Source: Paenibacillus oleatilyticus
GTDB lineage: Bacteria; Bacillota; Bacilli; Paenibacillales; NBRC-103111
Length of the DNA stretch: 64,000 nucleotides
Assembly: GCF_018998565.1 (NCBI RefSeq)
Contig: NZ_JAHNZO010000012.1
Location: forward strand, 62,001-126,000
Direction: 5' to 3'
The notes beneath the pieces are model-generated. The model saw only the letters and a list, made by a program, of their open reading frames with translations. It was not told the DNA's origin and did no database searches. Numbering within the stretch: the first letter of the stretch is position 1; every line of letters starts with the position of its first letter. A program made the position numbers and the translations under genes. Positions 9,732 to 22,197 of the stretch are shown one piece after another.

Positions 9732-10982
9732 TTGGACAAATACACACTTACCAACGGACTGCGGCTCGTCATCGAGAAAATTCCGACGTGCCGCTCCGTT
9801 GCTTTCGGCATCTGGGTCAAAACCGGATCGCGCAGCGAAAACGAGACGAACAACGGCATTTCGCATTTTATCGAGCATATGCTCTTTAAGGGCACGGAAA
9901 AATATTCCGCCAAAGATATCGCCGAAATTTTCGACGGCATCGGAGGCAACGTAAACGCCTTCACTTCGAAGGAGTACACATGCTATTATTGCAAGGTGCT
10001 GGACGAGCATCTGCCGCTCGCGGTGGAAGTGCTCTCCGATATGTTTTTCGGTTCGGTCTTCGATGAGACGGAATTGGAAAAGGAAAAAAATGTCATCTAC
10101 GAAGAAATCGCGATGTACGAAGATACTCCGGACGATATGGTGCATGATTTGATTGCCCGGGCCGCTTTCGGCGGGCATTCGCTCGGACGTACCATCATCG
10201 GCACGCAAAGCAATTTGGCGGCGATGACCTCTGATACGCTTAAGGAGTACATGAAGTCGCAGTATACGATTGCCAATACGGTTATCAGCATCGCCGGCAA
10301 CATTAACGACGATGTCGTAGGCTTGATCGAGAAACATTTCGGGAGCTTCGCGAATGCGGGTTCACAGGCCCCGCTTGATCCTTTGGCGTTTCGGAGCGAT
10401 TCCGAGTATCACCAGAAGAAGACTGAACAAAATCATATCTGTTTATCGCTGCCCGGACTGGCCGCGAAGGACGACCGGCTGTATGCGATGATCCTGCTGA
10501 ACAATGCGATCGGCGGCGGCATGAGCTCCCGGTTATTCCAGGAAATCCGCGAGAAACGCGGTCTGGCTTACTCGGTATATTCCTATCATTCTTCCTACCA
10601 GGACGGCGGTCTGTTTACCGTCTATACCGGTACGGCGCCTAAGCAGACCGAAGAAGTGCTTAAGGTGACGCTGGAGCTGTTGGCCGACATCAAGGAAAAG
10701 GGATTGACGCCGACCGAGCTGAAGAAGGGCAAGGAACAGATGAAGGGCAGCTTGATTTTGAGCCTGGAGAGCACCAGCAGCCGGATGAACCGGATCGGGA
10801 AAAACGAGTTGATGCTGGGCAGACATTACAATCTGGATGAAATGATACAGCGTATCGAAAGCGTGGAGATGGAGCAAGTTCAAGCGCTGACGGCGGAGAT
10901 GCTGTCCGTGCCGTTTGCATTGGCTATGGTCGGGCAGACGAATGAGGCCATCGCCGGATTTAGGAGGGATCAGCTTGTCTGA
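9732..10982 (+). CDS. mlpA: M16-family zinc peptidase (MlpA/YmxG type)
   Basis: Predicted cytoplasmic zinc metalloprotease of the processing-peptidase/insulinase family. The inverted zinc motif HFIEH is at residues 45-49, followed by the downstream acidic residues in a [12 protein letters not shown] block. The C-terminal half has [20 protein letters not shown], the substrate-binding RGLAY motif. TTG 9732 is chosen as start because GAGGAGG lies just upstream and the protein then begins with the usual [12 protein letters not shown]; the frame is open from 9687. Length is 416 residues. It overlaps dut by 8 nt. In B. subtilis the equivalent gene sits between ylxY and spoVF. Confidence 0.9.
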   Translation: MDKYTLTNGLRLVIEKIPTCRSVAFGIWVKTGSRSENETNNGISHFIEHMLFKGTEKYSAKDIAEIFDGIGGNVNAFTSKEYTCYYCKVLDEHLPLAVEVLSDMFFGSVFDETELEKEKNVIYEEIAMYEDTPDDMVHDLIARAAFGGHSLGRTIIGTQSNLAAMTSDTLKEYMKSQYTIANTVISIAGNINDDVVGLIEKHFGSFANAGSQAPLDPLAFRSDSEYHQKKTEQNHICLSLPGLAAKDDRLYAMILLNNAIGGGMSSRLFQEIREKRGLAYSVYSYHSSYQDGGLFTVYTGTAPKQTEEVLKVTLELLADIKEKGLTPTELKKGKEQMKGSLILSLESTSSRMNRIGKNELMLGRHYNLDEMIQRIESVEMEQVQALTAEMLSVPFALAMVGQTNEAIAGFRRDQLV

Positions 10983-11430
10983 ACGAATCGAAGTGTTAAT
11001 TAAACGGCTGCCGGGGAACGAGGATATCGCGCTGCCGCAAAAGATGTCCGAGCTGGCCAGCGGCTTCGATCTGTATGCCGCTGTAAGCGAGCCGGTCGAT
11101 CTCGGGCCGGGGGAACGGACGCTCATTCCGACCGGATTTTCGCTTGCCATGCCGGCAGGGCTGGAAGCCCAGATCCGTCCGCGAAGCGGGCTTGCTTTTA
11201 AACACGGGATCACATCCTTGAACACACCGGGCACGATCGATGCCGATTACCGCGGCGAAGTCAAGGTGCTGCTGATCAATCACGGCAAAGAAACGTTCAC
11301 CATTAACCGTAACGAGCGTATCGCGCAAATGGTGTTTCAAACGGTGCCGCTCATTACGCTGACCGAGGTAAGCGAGCTGGACGAGACGGAACGCGGAGCG
11401 GGCGGCTTCGGGCATACGGGAACAAAATAA
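10975..11430 (+). CDS. dut: dUTP pyrophosphatase
   Basis: Hydrolyses dUTP to dUMP and pyrophosphate, preventing uracil incorporation and feeding dTMP synthesis. All five trimeric dUTPase motifs are visible: [41 protein letters not shown] and the C-terminal [11 protein letters not shown] arm. TTG 10975 is selected because TAGGAGGGA is just upstream; the frame is open from 10915 inside the preceding gene. The protein has 151 residues. It occupies the place where B. subtilis has ymxH between the M16 peptidase and spoVFA. A hairpin follows the stop. Confidence 0.95.
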   Translation: MSERIEVLIKRLPGNEDIALPQKMSELASGFDLYAAVSEPVDLGPGERTLIPTGFSLAMPAGLEAQIRPRSGLAFKHGITSLNTPGTIDADYRGEVKVLLINHGKETFTINRNERIAQMVFQTVPLITLTEVSELDETERGAGGFGHTGTK

Positions 11431-11446
11431 GTAAGACGGGCGATCT

Positions 11447-11496
11447 AAGCGCTTTTCCGCAGACCGGCAATTCGGCCTGACGGGGGAGCGCTTTTT
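11447..11496 (+). terminator. Hairpin with T-run after dut
   Basis: AAGCGC and GAGCGCTT arms with a small CCGG...CGG stem between them, followed by TTTTT. Likely separates dut from the sporulation-specific dpaAB unit. Confidence 0.5.
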
Positions 11497-11548
11497 GTTC
11501 GCAGCCGAACGATGCGGCCGTCGGCGTTTGGGGGCTTGATCTGCCGGA

Positions 11549-11576
11549 ACCCATCTCTGGGCTGTCGCATATCATG
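11549..11576 (+). promoter_or_regulatory. Candidate sigma-K promoter of dpaAB
   Basis: AC at 11549-11550, a 17-nt gap, then CATATCATG at 11568-11576, close to the mother-cell sigma-K consensus (AC, 16-17 nt, CATANNNTA) with one departure in the last bases. spoVF of B. subtilis is transcribed by sigma-K, which supports the reading. Confidence 0.45.
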
Positions 11577-11612
11577 ATTTATCGAGAGCGACATGGAAAG
11601 AGGTGAGAATGA

Positions 11613-12512
11613 ATGCTGACCGGGATTCAAGTAGCGTTGATCGGCGGCGATGCCAGGCAGCTCGAGGTGATTCATAGATGCTCCGAACTCGACGCATCCG
11701 TCGTCTTGTTCGGCTTTGATAATTTGCAGAAGGGTTCAAGCGGGATCACCAAGGCAGAATTGACGCCCGAGGCACTTGTGGCTTTGGATGCCGTCATTTT
11801 GCCTGCTGTTGGGACGGACGATCAAGGAAATGTGGACAGTCTGTTTTCATCCAAAGAGTTACGACTCAACCATGAACATATAGCTGCTCTGCCGAAACAT
11901 GCCATTGTCTTTACGGGCATGGCCAAACCTTACTTACGCGAATTGTGCTCGAACGAAGGCATCGCACTGATCGAACTGTTCGATCGCGACGATGTGGCGA
12001 TTTACAACTCCATTCCGACAGCCGAAGGCGCGGTGATGATGGCGATTCAGAACACGGATATCACCATTCACGGCTCGGAATCTATGGTGCTTGGCTTCGG
12101 AAGAACCGGAGCGACGCTTGCCCGCACACTGCAAGGCATGGGCGCGAAGGTGAGGGTGGGCGTCAACAAGCCCGAATATTACGCCCGCGCGATCGAAATG
12201 GGAATGAATCCTTTTTATACGCAAGAGCTGATTTCCTACGTATCCCAAGTGGATTTGCTGTTCAACACCATCCCGGCCATGGTGGTCACCGCTCAAGTCA
12301 TCGCCAATATTCCGCATCGCGCGATTATTATCGATCTTGCCTCCAAGCCGGGCGGAACCGATTTCCGCTATGCCGAAAAACGTGGAGTGAAGGCGATGCT
12401 TGCGCCGGGGCTGCCCGGGATTGTCGCCCCGAAGACGGCCGGGCGCATCATTGGCGATACGCTGACCCGCATCATCATGGAGGACGCAAGACGAAGGAGG
12501 AACGGGGAATGA
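11613..12512 (+). CDS. dpaA: Dipicolinate synthase subunit A
   Basis: NAD(P)-binding subunit of the enzyme that oxidises the product of DapA to dipicolinic acid, which is accumulated in the spore core with calcium; acts in the mother cell. A Rossmann-like stretch LGFGRTGATLARTLQGMGA is in the middle, and the N terminus (QVALIGGDARQLEVI) is typical of SpoVFA. Its 299 residues are normal. AGAGGTGAGAA precedes the ATG. It overlaps dpaB by ATGA. Co-location with dapA explains the substrate supply. Confidence 0.94.
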   Translation: MLTGIQVALIGGDARQLEVIHRCSELDASVVLFGFDNLQKGSSGITKAELTPEALVALDAVILPAVGTDDQGNVDSLFSSKELRLNHEHIAALPKHAIVFTGMAKPYLRELCSNEGIALIELFDRDDVAIYNSIPTAEGAVMMAIQNTDITIHGSESMVLGFGRTGATLARTLQGMGAKVRVGVNKPEYYARAIEMGMNPFYTQELISYVSQVDLLFNTIPAMVVTAQVIANIPHRAIIIDLASKPGGTDFRYAEKRGVKAMLAPGLPGIVAPKTAGRIIGDTLTRIIMEDARRRRNGE

Positions 12513-13102
12513 ATTGGGATCAATTGACGGTGGGCTTCGCCTTGACCGGCTCTCACTGCACGTTTGAAGAAACGATGCCGCAAATCCGTCGTTTTGTCAA
12601 CGCCGGTGCTAAAGTCGTGCCCATCGTATCCAATACGATCATGACCACGGACACGCGTTTCGGCACATCGGCAAATTGGCAAAAAGAGTTGAAAGAGATC
12701 ACAGGAAATGATATTATTTCTTCAATTGTAGATGCAGAACCGCTCGGTCCTTCGAAACTCCTAGACATAATGGTGATTGCTCCTTGTACCGGGAATACGA
12801 CCAGCAAGCTTGCTAACGCCATGACGGAAAGTCCCGTGCTGATGGCGGCCAAAGCGCAGATGCGCAACGGGAGACCGCTCGTGCTGGCGATTTCGACAAA
12901 TGACGGATTGGGACTGAACGCCACGAATATCGGTAAGCTTCTGATTACCAAAAACATTTATTTCGTCCCGTTCGGACAGGATGCGCCGACGGTCAAACCG
13001 AATTCGCTTGTGGCGCGCATGGATTTGATTATGGAAGCTTGCGAGGCGGCCCTTCAAGGCAAACAGCTGCAGCCGATGCTGATTGAACGGTTTAATTACT
13101 GA
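12509..13102 (+). CDS. dpaB: Dipicolinate synthase subunit B (flavoprotein)
   Basis: Flavoprotein-family partner of DpaA in dipicolinate synthesis. 197 residues starting MNWDQLTVGFALTGSHCTFE; the VIAPCTGNTTSKLANAMTES block is the flavoprotein (HFCD-like) binding region. The open frame runs much further upstream (from 11945) through dpaA in another frame, but ATG 12509 with GAAGGAGG upstream and ATGA coupling to dpaA gives the family N terminus. Confidence 0.94.
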   Translation: MNWDQLTVGFALTGSHCTFEETMPQIRRFVNAGAKVVPIVSNTIMTTDTRFGTSANWQKELKEITGNDIISSIVDAEPLGPSKLLDIMVIAPCTGNTTSKLANAMTESPVLMAAKAQMRNGRPLVLAISTNDGLGLNATNIGKLLITKNIYFVPFGQDAPTVKPNSLVARMDLIMEACEAALQGKQLQPMLIERFNY

Positions 13103-13145
13103 TCCTGCATTTTTTATCATTCATCTTTAGGGGAGAGGACAATAC

Positions 13146-14186
13146 ATGTCGAATCAAAAGTTGTTTAACGTCGCAGTAGTAGGCGCGACAGGTGCCGTAG
13201 GAGAACAGATCCTCCGTTTGCTGGCTGAACGGAATTTCCCCATCCAAGAGCTGAAGCTCTTGTCCTCGGCCCGGTCCGCAGGCAAGAAACTTCAGTTCAA
13301 AGGCCGTGAAGTGACGATTGAAGAAGCAACGCCGGACAGCTTCAAAGGCGTAGACATTGCCCTGTTCAGCGCAGGAGGCGACGTCAGCCGGGCACTGGTT
13401 CCGGAAGCGATCAAGCATGGAACCGTATGTATCGACAACACCAGCGCGTTCCGGATGGACCCGGAAACGCCGCTTGTCGTGCCTGAGGTAAATATCGACA
13501 AAGTCAGCGACCACAAAGGCGTGATTGCCAACCCGAACTGCTCTACGATTCAAATGGTGCAAACGTTGAAGCCGCTTTACGACCGTTACGGCATTTCCCG
13601 CATCATCGTGTCGACTTACCAAGCCGTATCCGGCGCAGGCGCCAGCGCGATTAACGAGATGCTTCGCCAGTCCCGCGAAGTACTGGAAGGAAACGCTGTA
13701 GAGCCACAAATTTTACCGGTAGGCTCTTTGCCGGTCAAACATCAAATCGCATTCAACGCTATTCCGCAAATCGACAAATTTGTGGACAATGGCTTTACTT
13801 ACGAAGAAATGAAAATGATCAACGAAACGAAAAAAATTATGGGCGACGAATCGCTGGAAGTAACCGCGACTTGCGTGCGGATTCCGGTCGTTTACGGCCA
13901 TTCCGAATCGGTTTATGTCGAGCTTAAGCAAGATTTCGATATCGAAGAGGTGAAACGCCTGCTGGCTGACGCACCGGGGATTGTAGTACAGGATAACGCT
14001 GCCGAACAGCTGTATCCGCTGGCTACGGATGCAGCAGGTAAGCTTGAAACGTTCGTCGGCCGTATTCGCCGCGATCTCAGCAACCCGAGAGCCCTCAATC
14101 TGTGGATCGTATCCGACAACCTGCTCAAGGGAGCGGCTTGGAACGCCGTTCAAATTGCCGAATACATCGCGATCGAGCAGCAATAA
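13146..14186 (+). CDS. asd: Aspartate-semialdehyde dehydrogenase
   Basis: NADPH-dependent reduction of aspartyl phosphate to aspartate semialdehyde, the branch point to lysine/diaminopimelate and threonine/methionine. The NADP motif GATGAVGEQILRLL is at the N terminus. The catalytic Cys is C132 in NPNCSTIQMV, and STYQAVSGAG follows. 346 residues, RBS GGGGAGAGGA. The promoter may lie in the 43-nt gap after dpaB or be shared. A long hairpin follows, before dapG. Confidence 0.96.
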   Translation: MSNQKLFNVAVVGATGAVGEQILRLLAERNFPIQELKLLSSARSAGKKLQFKGREVTIEEATPDSFKGVDIALFSAGGDVSRALVPEAIKHGTVCIDNTSAFRMDPETPLVVPEVNIDKVSDHKGVIANPNCSTIQMVQTLKPLYDRYGISRIIVSTYQAVSGAGASAINEMLRQSREVLEGNAVEPQILPVGSLPVKHQIAFNAIPQIDKFVDNGFTYEEMKMINETKKIMGDESLEVTATCVRIPVVYGHSESVYVELKQDFDIEEVKRLLADAPGIVVQDNAAEQLYPLATDAAGKLETFVGRIRRDLSNPRALNLWIVSDNLLKGAAWNAVQIAEYIAIEQQ

Positions 14187-14197
14187 ATGGAACTAAA

Positions 14198-14226
14198 CTG
14201 GCTTTCTGAGACACTCAGGAAGCCAG
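14198..14226 (+). terminator. Hairpin between asd and dapG (terminator or attenuator)
   Basis: CTGGCTTTCTGAG pairs with CTCAGGAAGCCAG around an ACA loop: 12 of 13 positions pair, with one mismatch. Only AATTTTG follows, so termination may be partial; it could tune dapG expression relative to asd. Confidence 0.6.
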
Positions 14227-14270
14227 AATTTTGCTATTAACTATGGCACATGGACAAGGGGAGAGATCAC

Positions 14271-15488
14271 ATGAGGATCTTGGTGCAAAAATTTGGGGGC
14301 ACATCTCTTTCCACAGCCGAGGCTAGAACACACGTTATTGAACACATCCAAGATGCTTTGAACCAAGAATACAAAACGGTTGTTGTTGTTTCGGCTATGG
14401 GTCGCAGAGGGGAACCTTACGCAACGGACACGCTACTGGATTGGATAGGGCAAAATGGAAATAACCTGCCTGCGCGCGAACGGGATATGCTGCTATGCTG
14501 CGGCGAATTTATCTCGGCCGCTACGCTGTGTAGTCTACTGAACGCCGAGGGGATTCCTGCCGTTGCTTTAACCGGCGCGCAAGCGGGAATTTTAACGAAT
14601 GACGAACACGGCAATGCTCAAATCGTGACGATTCGGCCGGGGCGGATGCTTGAACTGCTGGAGCAGGGGAATGTCGTCATCGTTGCCGGTTTTCAAGGCG
14701 AGACGGCGACAGGCGATTTCACGACGCTCGGCCGGGGCGGAAGCGACACGTCGGCTACCGCACTTGGAGCGGCTTTAAATGCGGAGCTCGTCGAAATTTT
14801 CACCGATGTGAGCGGTATTTTGACGGCGGATCCGCGAATCGTGGAAGAAGCAAGACCGCTTTCGGTCGTGTCTTATATGGAAATCTGCAACATGGCGCAT
14901 TTAGGCGCGAAGGTCATTCATCCCAGAGCGGTAGAAGTCGCTATGAATGCCGGAATTCCGGTAAGGGTACGCTCCACGTTTTCCAAAGATAAAGGAACGC
15001 TTGTTACACATGCCGACGCGCTTCGGAACGAATCCGGCGCCGTGCAGGACCGGTTTGTGACGGGGATCGCTCACGTGCCGAATATCTCGCAAATTCGGGT
15101 AGCGCCTCAGGAAGGCAGCTACGATCTTCAGCTTAATGTATTTAAAGCGATGGCGCGGCAGCGAATCAGCGTCGATTTTATTAACGTCAACCCATCCGGC
15201 GTCGTGTACACGGTCTTTGATCATGAGGCGGAGCGGGCGGCCGAAACGCTTCAGGGAATGGGCTATACGCCGCACATCACGCCGAACTGCGCGAAAGTTT
15301 CGATCATCGGGGCCGGAATGAACGGCGTTCCCGGCATTATGGCCCACATTGTCGAAGCGCTTACGGAAGAAGACATCCAAATTCTGCAATCTGCCGATTC
15401 GAATACGACCATCTGGGTATTGGTGCAAGGCGACGACATGGTCAAAGCCGTTCGTGCGCTGCACCGCAAATTCGAGCTCCATAGATAA
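14271..15488 (+). CDS. dapG: Aspartokinase (DapG type)
   Basis: Phosphorylates aspartate, first step of the aspartate family. Motifs are VQKFGGTSLS at the N terminus, GRGGSDTSATALGAAL, then two ACT domains in the C-terminal ~150 residues (VSIIGAGMNGVPGIMAHI in the second). In B. subtilis DapG is the diaminopimelate-inhibited isozyme; that is inferred from the location with asd and dapA. ATG 14271 is preferred to 14250 because AAGGGGAGA lies directly upstream. 405 residues. Confidence 0.93.
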   Translation: MRILVQKFGGTSLSTAEARTHVIEHIQDALNQEYKTVVVVSAMGRRGEPYATDTLLDWIGQNGNNLPARERDMLLCCGEFISAATLCSLLNAEGIPAVALTGAQAGILTNDEHGNAQIVTIRPGRMLELLEQGNVVIVAGFQGETATGDFTTLGRGGSDTSATALGAALNAELVEIFTDVSGILTADPRIVEEARPLSVVSYMEICNMAHLGAKVIHPRAVEVAMNAGIPVRVRSTFSKDKGTLVTHADALRNESGAVQDRFVTGIAHVPNISQIRVAPQEGSYDLQLNVFKAMARQRISVDFINVNPSGVVYTVFDHEAERAAETLQGMGYTPHITPNCAKVSIIGAGMNGVPGIMAHIVEALTEEDIQILQSADSNTTIWVLVQGDDMVKAVRALHRKFELHR

Positions 15489-15516
15489 CGCATAATGTTT
15501 TAGGGGGAGACAACAC

Positions 15517-16392
15517 GTGGATTTTGGCACAATGATAACCGCCATGGTTACACCGTTCGATGACAAGCTTAACATCGACTGGACGCAATTTGAGAACGTG
15601 ATGGACTACTTGATCGAGGAGCAGCAAAGCGACAGTCTCGTTATCTGCGGCACAACCGGCGAATCTCCTACGCTAACGGAAGAAGAGAAGCTCGAAAGTT
15701 TTGAAAGGGCCGTAAAGTACGCACGCGGCCGCTGCAAAATTATTGCAGGGACCGGCAGCTACGATACCGCTCATTCCATTCATTTGTCGCAAGCGGCCGA
15801 AAAGCTTGGTGTCGATGCGCTGCTTCTGGTAGCGCCGTACTACAATCGGCCTTCGCAAGAAGGACTTTATCAGCATTACAAAACCATTGCCGAGTCGGTT
15901 AACATCCCGATCATCCTTTATAACGTGCCCGGGCGGACCGGTGTCAATATCGAGCCGGAGACGACGATTCGCTTGTCCCGCATTCCGAACATCGTTGCGA
16001 CGAAGGATTGCACGGATACGGACCAGTTGACGCAGATCATTACCGGCGCCGCCCCGGGCTTTCTTGTCTACAGCGGCGACGACAGCGCCACGCTCCCCGC
16101 TTTGGCGGTCGGAGCGAGGGGAATCGTCAGTGTTGCGAGCCATGTGATCGGCAAAGAAATGAGAACGATGATCGATTGCTATTTGCAGGGTGAAGTAAAA
16201 GAGGCGGCGAGACTTCATGGCCGACTGCTTCCGGTATTCCGCGGGCTGTTCCTGTGCCCTCATCGCGTACCGAGCCCGGCTCCGGTCAAGCATGCGCTTA
16301 ACCTGAAAGGATTGCATGTGGGTGGGGTTCGCCTTCCGCTCGTGGACGTTACCGAACAAGAAAAACAATTTATCGCTTCGCTTTTTGCATAA
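15517..16392 (+). CDS. dapA: 4-hydroxy-tetrahydrodipicolinate synthase
   Basis: Condenses pyruvate with aspartate semialdehyde, giving the precursor of diaminopimelate, lysine and (through DpaAB) spore dipicolinate. Signatures are GTTGESPTLTEEE, the YYNRPSQEGLYQHY block, VPGRTGVNIEPE and VATKDCTD with the Schiff-base Lys. GTG start at 15517 with TAGGGGGA upstream. 291 residues. Followed by a strong terminator. Confidence 0.96.
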   Translation: MDFGTMITAMVTPFDDKLNIDWTQFENVMDYLIEEQQSDSLVICGTTGESPTLTEEEKLESFERAVKYARGRCKIIAGTGSYDTAHSIHLSQAAEKLGVDALLLVAPYYNRPSQEGLYQHYKTIAESVNIPIILYNVPGRTGVNIEPETTIRLSRIPNIVATKDCTDTDQLTQIITGAAPGFLVYSGDDSATLPALAVGARGIVSVASHVIGKEMRTMIDCYLQGEVKEAARLHGRLLPVFRGLFLCPHRVPSPAPVKHALNLKGLHVGGVRLPLVDVTEQEKQFIASLFA

Positions 16393-16403
16393 GCTTGACG
16401 ACT

Positions 16404-16431
16404 ACCGGTGCCCTGCGGCATCGGTTTTTTT
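16404..16431 (+). terminator. Rho-independent terminator after dapA
   Basis: ACCGGTGCC and GGCATCGGT arms around CTGC with seven T residues following; closes the asd-dapG-dapA unit. Confidence 0.8.
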
Positions 16432-16484
16432 GTTTTGGGAATAATACGCTTTACGCAAGGTGGATGGCCGATTGACTGGCTCAC

Positions 16485-16514
16485 TTGTAAAGAGTCATTT
16501 TTTTCATGTATAAT
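16485..16514 (+). promoter_or_regulatory. Sigma-A promoter of rnjB
   Basis: TTGTAA at 16485-16490, 18-nt spacer, TATAAT at 16509-16514 with TG immediately upstream. Perfect -10. Confidence 0.7.
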
Positions 16515-16600
16515 GATGTCAAGTGACTGGTGCGGTTAAAATTTGGTTTTGAATAATCATATGGAAATCGTCGTCAATTACATTGAGGAGGTTTAGTTAC

Positions 16601-18277
16601 TTGTCCAAGAAAAATATAGACAAATTAACGATTTTTGCCCTGGGCGGCGTGGGTGAAATCGGGAAGAACATGTATGTCGTTCAGTATGCGAACGATATTG
16701 TAGTCGTAGACTGCGGATTGAAATTTCCGGAGGAAGATATGCTCGGGATCGATATCGTCATTCCCGATATTTCTTACTTGACGGAAAATCGCGATAAAGT
16801 GCGCGGAATCGTCATTACACACGGCCACGAGGATCATATCGGCGGCTTGCCTTACGTTCTTAAGCACCTGAACGTTCCGGTGTATGGAACAAGGCTGACC
16901 ATGGGTTTGATCGAGATGAAGCTGAAGGAAGCGAATCTGCTCGGTGAAACGAAACGGATCGTCATTACGGCCGAATCGGAATTGAAGCTCGGCTGCATGA
17001 CGGCAACGTTCTTTAAGACGAACCACAGTATTCCCGACTCGGTAGGGGTATGCCTGGAGACGCCGGAAGGCAACGTGGTTCATACCGGTGACTTTAAGTT
17101 CGATCAGACGCCGGTCAACGAGCAGTACGCGGATCTTCACCAGATGGCAGCGATTGGCCGCAGAGGCGTTATTGCGCTGTTATCGGATAGTACCAATGCG
17201 GAGCGTCCGGGCTATACCGGTTCGGAGCGCAGCGTAGGCGCGGAAATCGAAGACGTATTCCGTAAAGCGAAGCAGCGTGTTGTTATCGCAACCTTCGCCT
17301 CCAATATTCACCGGATTCAGCAGGTCATTGACGCGTGCGAATCGACCCGCCGCAAGCTGACCGTGATCGGGCGGAGCATGGTGAATGTCGTGAGCATCGC
17401 CAGCGAACTGGGCTACTTGCGCGTTCCGGATGGCATGCTGATCGAACCGGAGGAAGTAAACAAACTCGCGGCCGACCGCGTAGCCATTTTATCTACAGGG
17501 TCCCAGGGTGAGCCGATGTCGGCGCTGACCCGGATGGCCCGCTCCACGCATCGCAAGATGGACATTTTGCCCGGCGACACCGTTATTATCGCCGCTACGC
17601 CGATTCCCGGGAATGAACGGTATGTAGGGCGTACGGTGGATGAACTGATGCGCATTGGCGCGCATGTCATTTACGGGCCTGGTTCGATCACAGGGGTACA
17701 CGTATCCGGACACGGCAGCCAGGAAGAATTAAAGCTGATGCTGAATATCATGCGTCCGAAATATTTTATCCCGATTCACGGGGAGTACCGAATGCTTCGC
17801 CAGCACGGAATGCTTGCCGAATCGGTCGGCATCGCGCGCGAAGATATTTTTATCGTGGATAACGGCGATACGGTGGAAATCCAGGACGGCGTGGCCCGCA
17901 AAGGCTCCAAAGTGCCTGCAGGCAACGTTCTCATCGACGGCCTCGGCGTCGGCGATGTCGGCAACATCGTGCTGCGCGACCGCAAGCTGTTGTCCCAGGA
18001 CGGCATTCTGGTCGTCGTCGTAACGCTCAGCAAGCAGGATGGGACTATTCTGTCCGGTCCGGACATCATCTCCCGCGGCTTCGTGTACGTGCGGGAGTCG
18101 GAAGGATTGCTGGAAGAAGCGAACCGGATCGTGACAAGCACGCTCCATCGCTTAATGAACGAAAATGTCAATGAATGGGCTTCGCTTAAAACCCATGTCA
18201 AAGACGCGCTTGGCCGATTTTTGTATGAGCAAACCCGAAGAAGACCGATGATTTTGCCAATCATCATGGAAGTGTAA
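16601..18277 (+). CDS. rnjB: Ribonuclease J (RnjB/YmfA position)
   Basis: Metallo-beta-lactamase/beta-CASP ribonuclease with endonuclease and 5'-3' exonuclease activity. Visible are GGVGEIGKNMYVV, the metal site THGHEDHIGG, HSIPDSVGV, HTGDFKFD, and in the beta-CASP/C-terminal parts STGSQGEPMSAL and HVSGHGSQEELK. TTG 16601 is the start: it lies 9 nt after GAGGAGG and the protein then begins MSKKNIDKLTIFALGG. 558 residues. By synteny (after dapA, before tepA) it corresponds to B. subtilis RnjB rather than RnjA; the rnjA paralogue is not in the window. Confidence 0.93.
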   Translation: MSKKNIDKLTIFALGGVGEIGKNMYVVQYANDIVVVDCGLKFPEEDMLGIDIVIPDISYLTENRDKVRGIVITHGHEDHIGGLPYVLKHLNVPVYGTRLTMGLIEMKLKEANLLGETKRIVITAESELKLGCMTATFFKTNHSIPDSVGVCLETPEGNVVHTGDFKFDQTPVNEQYADLHQMAAIGRRGVIALLSDSTNAERPGYTGSERSVGAEIEDVFRKAKQRVVIATFASNIHRIQQVIDACESTRRKLTVIGRSMVNVVSIASELGYLRVPDGMLIEPEEVNKLAADRVAILSTGSQGEPMSALTRMARSTHRKMDILPGDTVIIAATPIPGNERYVGRTVDELMRIGAHVIYGPGSITGVHVSGHGSQEELKLMLNIMRPKYFIPIHGEYRMLRQHGMLAESVGIAREDIFIVDNGDTVEIQDGVARKGSKVPAGNVLIDGLGVGDVGNIVLRDRKLLSQDGILVVVVTLSKQDGTILSGPDIISRGFVYVRESEGLLEEANRIVTSTLHRLMNENVNEWASLKTHVKDALGRFLYEQTRRRPMILPIIMEV

Positions 18278-18340
18278 AACTTCCCACCAGTCATATGAAC
18301 TCACTTGAGAATAGAGTGTAGAACTAGCAGCTTTTGTAGA

Positions 18341-18390
18341 AAGACCACGTAAACGGCGGGGCAATTTCCCTCGGTTACGCGGTCTTTTTT
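18341..18390 (+). terminator. Rho-independent terminator after rnjB
   Basis: AAGACCACGTAA pairs with TTACGCGGTCTT (one mismatch) around a GC-rich loop, followed by a T-run. Confidence 0.8.
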
Positions 18391-18477
18391 CATATATCCT
18401 TTACCGGTACCCCGCATAGTTTTGTCCGACTGCACCATACTAACAAGGACATTTCAGCTAACGGAGGGATGTTCTTC

Positions 18478-19230
18478 ATGCAATCCAACGATAAACAAGA
18501 GCAACAGCCTGTGCAGCCGCCGCAAGCGCCGACGACGGAAGAAGGACGCAAAAGCACAACGGTCGATACGATTCAGCAGTTGGGGCAGACAGGTGCGCCT
18601 ACGACCGAATCCAACATTTTTTGCATGACCATCATCGGGCAGGTGGAGGGTCATATCGTTTTGCCTCCGCAAAACAAAACGACCAAATACGAGCATTTGA
18701 TTCCGCAGCTTGTAGCCGCGGAGCAGAACGCGAAAATCGAAGGCGTGCTTATTATTTTGAATACGGTAGGCGGAGACGTGGAAGCCGGGCTGGCAATCGC
18801 CGAAATGATCGCGACGTTGTCCAAGCCGACGGTAACGCTCGTGCTCGGGGGCGGGCACAGCATCGGAGTTCCGATTGCTGTCTCGGCCAACTATTCAATC
18901 ATCGCCGAAACCGCGACGATGACGATTCATCCGATCCGTCTGAACGGTCTGGTGATCGGCGTTCCCCAAACCTTCGAATATTTGGACAAAATGCAGGAAA
19001 GGGTCATCCGGTTCGTCACCAGGCATTCCCGGGTAGATGAGAACAAATTCAAGGAACTGATGTTTAAAACGGGCGAGCTCACGCGCGACATCGGCACGAC
19101 GGTCATCGGAACGGATGCCGTACGCTACGGACTCATCGATTCGCTGGGCGGCATCGGGGAAGCGATTCGGAAGCTCAATGCCTTGATCGATGAGCGGCGA
19201 GCCGGCAATGGAGGAGGCATGATCCAATGA
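18478..19230 (+). CDS. tepA: ClpP-like serine protease TepA (YmfB)
   Basis: ClpP/crotonase-fold peptidase; the B. subtilis relative was proposed to degrade signal peptides or precursors. A low-complexity Gln/Pro N terminus (~35 residues) precedes the ClpP fold: [18 protein letters not shown], the nucleophile region [14 protein letters not shown] (Ser after His), and the candidate catalytic His in [12 protein letters not shown] 18469 abuts the SD, so ATG 18478 (9 nt after GGAGGG) is preferred, giving 250 residues. It overlaps ylzJ by ATGA. Confidence 0.9.
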   Translation: MQSNDKQEQQPVQPPQAPTTEEGRKSTTVDTIQQLGQTGAPTTESNIFCMTIIGQVEGHIVLPPQNKTTKYEHLIPQLVAAEQNAKIEGVLIILNTVGGDVEAGLAIAEMIATLSKPTVTLVLGGGHSIGVPIAVSANYSIIAETATMTIHPIRLNGLVIGVPQTFEYLDKMQERVIRFVTRHSRVDENKFKELMFKTGELTRDIGTTVIGTDAVRYGLIDSLGGIGEAIRKLNALIDERRAGNGGGMIQ

Positions 19231-19463
19231 TTCATTATTCGATACTGCCGCTGGAAACCGTCTACGAAGGAATCGAGGCGATGAAATCGTCCACCGTCGA
19301 TATTGTGATGAACGGGGTCAGGATGCAGGTCGAGCCGGTCAATGCGCAGCAAGCGAAGATCGTCCGGCTGATCAGCTGCAACCCGCAAGATTTTTTGAAT
19401 CCCCAATACGCTCCCGGGCGAATGATCGAGTTTCAGCCGATGGCCCCGGAAGCCGGCGAATAA
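19227..19463 (+). CDS. ylzJ: YlzJ-like protein
   Basis: 78-residue conserved protein of unknown function that follows tepA in Bacillales. It begins [15 protein letters not shown] and ends in an acidic tail. The start overlaps the tepA stop (ATGA). No membrane segment or known motif was seen. The assignment rests on position, length and the N-terminal sequence. Confidence 0.85.
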   Translation: MIHYSILPLETVYEGIEAMKSSTVDIVMNGVRMQVEPVNAQQAKIVRLISCNPQDFLNPQYAPGRMIEFQPMAPEAGE

Positions 19464-19547
19464 AGGGGCACTGACGCTTTTTCCCGCTCCTTATTTGCCG
19501 GAGGGGAATATATTTTCGCATTCTTCGTTTAGCTTCACCCCAGTTTA

Positions 19548-19556
19548 TGGTATAAT
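19548..19556 (+). promoter_or_regulatory. Extended -10 promoter before spoIIIE
   Basis: TGGTATAAT is a perfect extended -10. No good -35 is visible at 16-18 nt upstream. It lies 22 nt before the TTG start, so the leader would be short. Confidence 0.55.
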
Positions 19557-19578
19557 GAAAGCTCGGGGGTGAGCGGCC

Positions 19579-22149
<2,571 letters not shown>

Positions 22150-22197
22150 GCGGCTTCCGGACGCGTGACCCGGGCCCCAGCGATTCCCAGTTTAGGC

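Noticed and set aside
11945..12508. Upstream extension of the dpaB frame into dpaA
   Set aside because: Arg/His-rich low-quality translation; the conserved protein begins at ATG 12509 with an SD and ATGA coupling.
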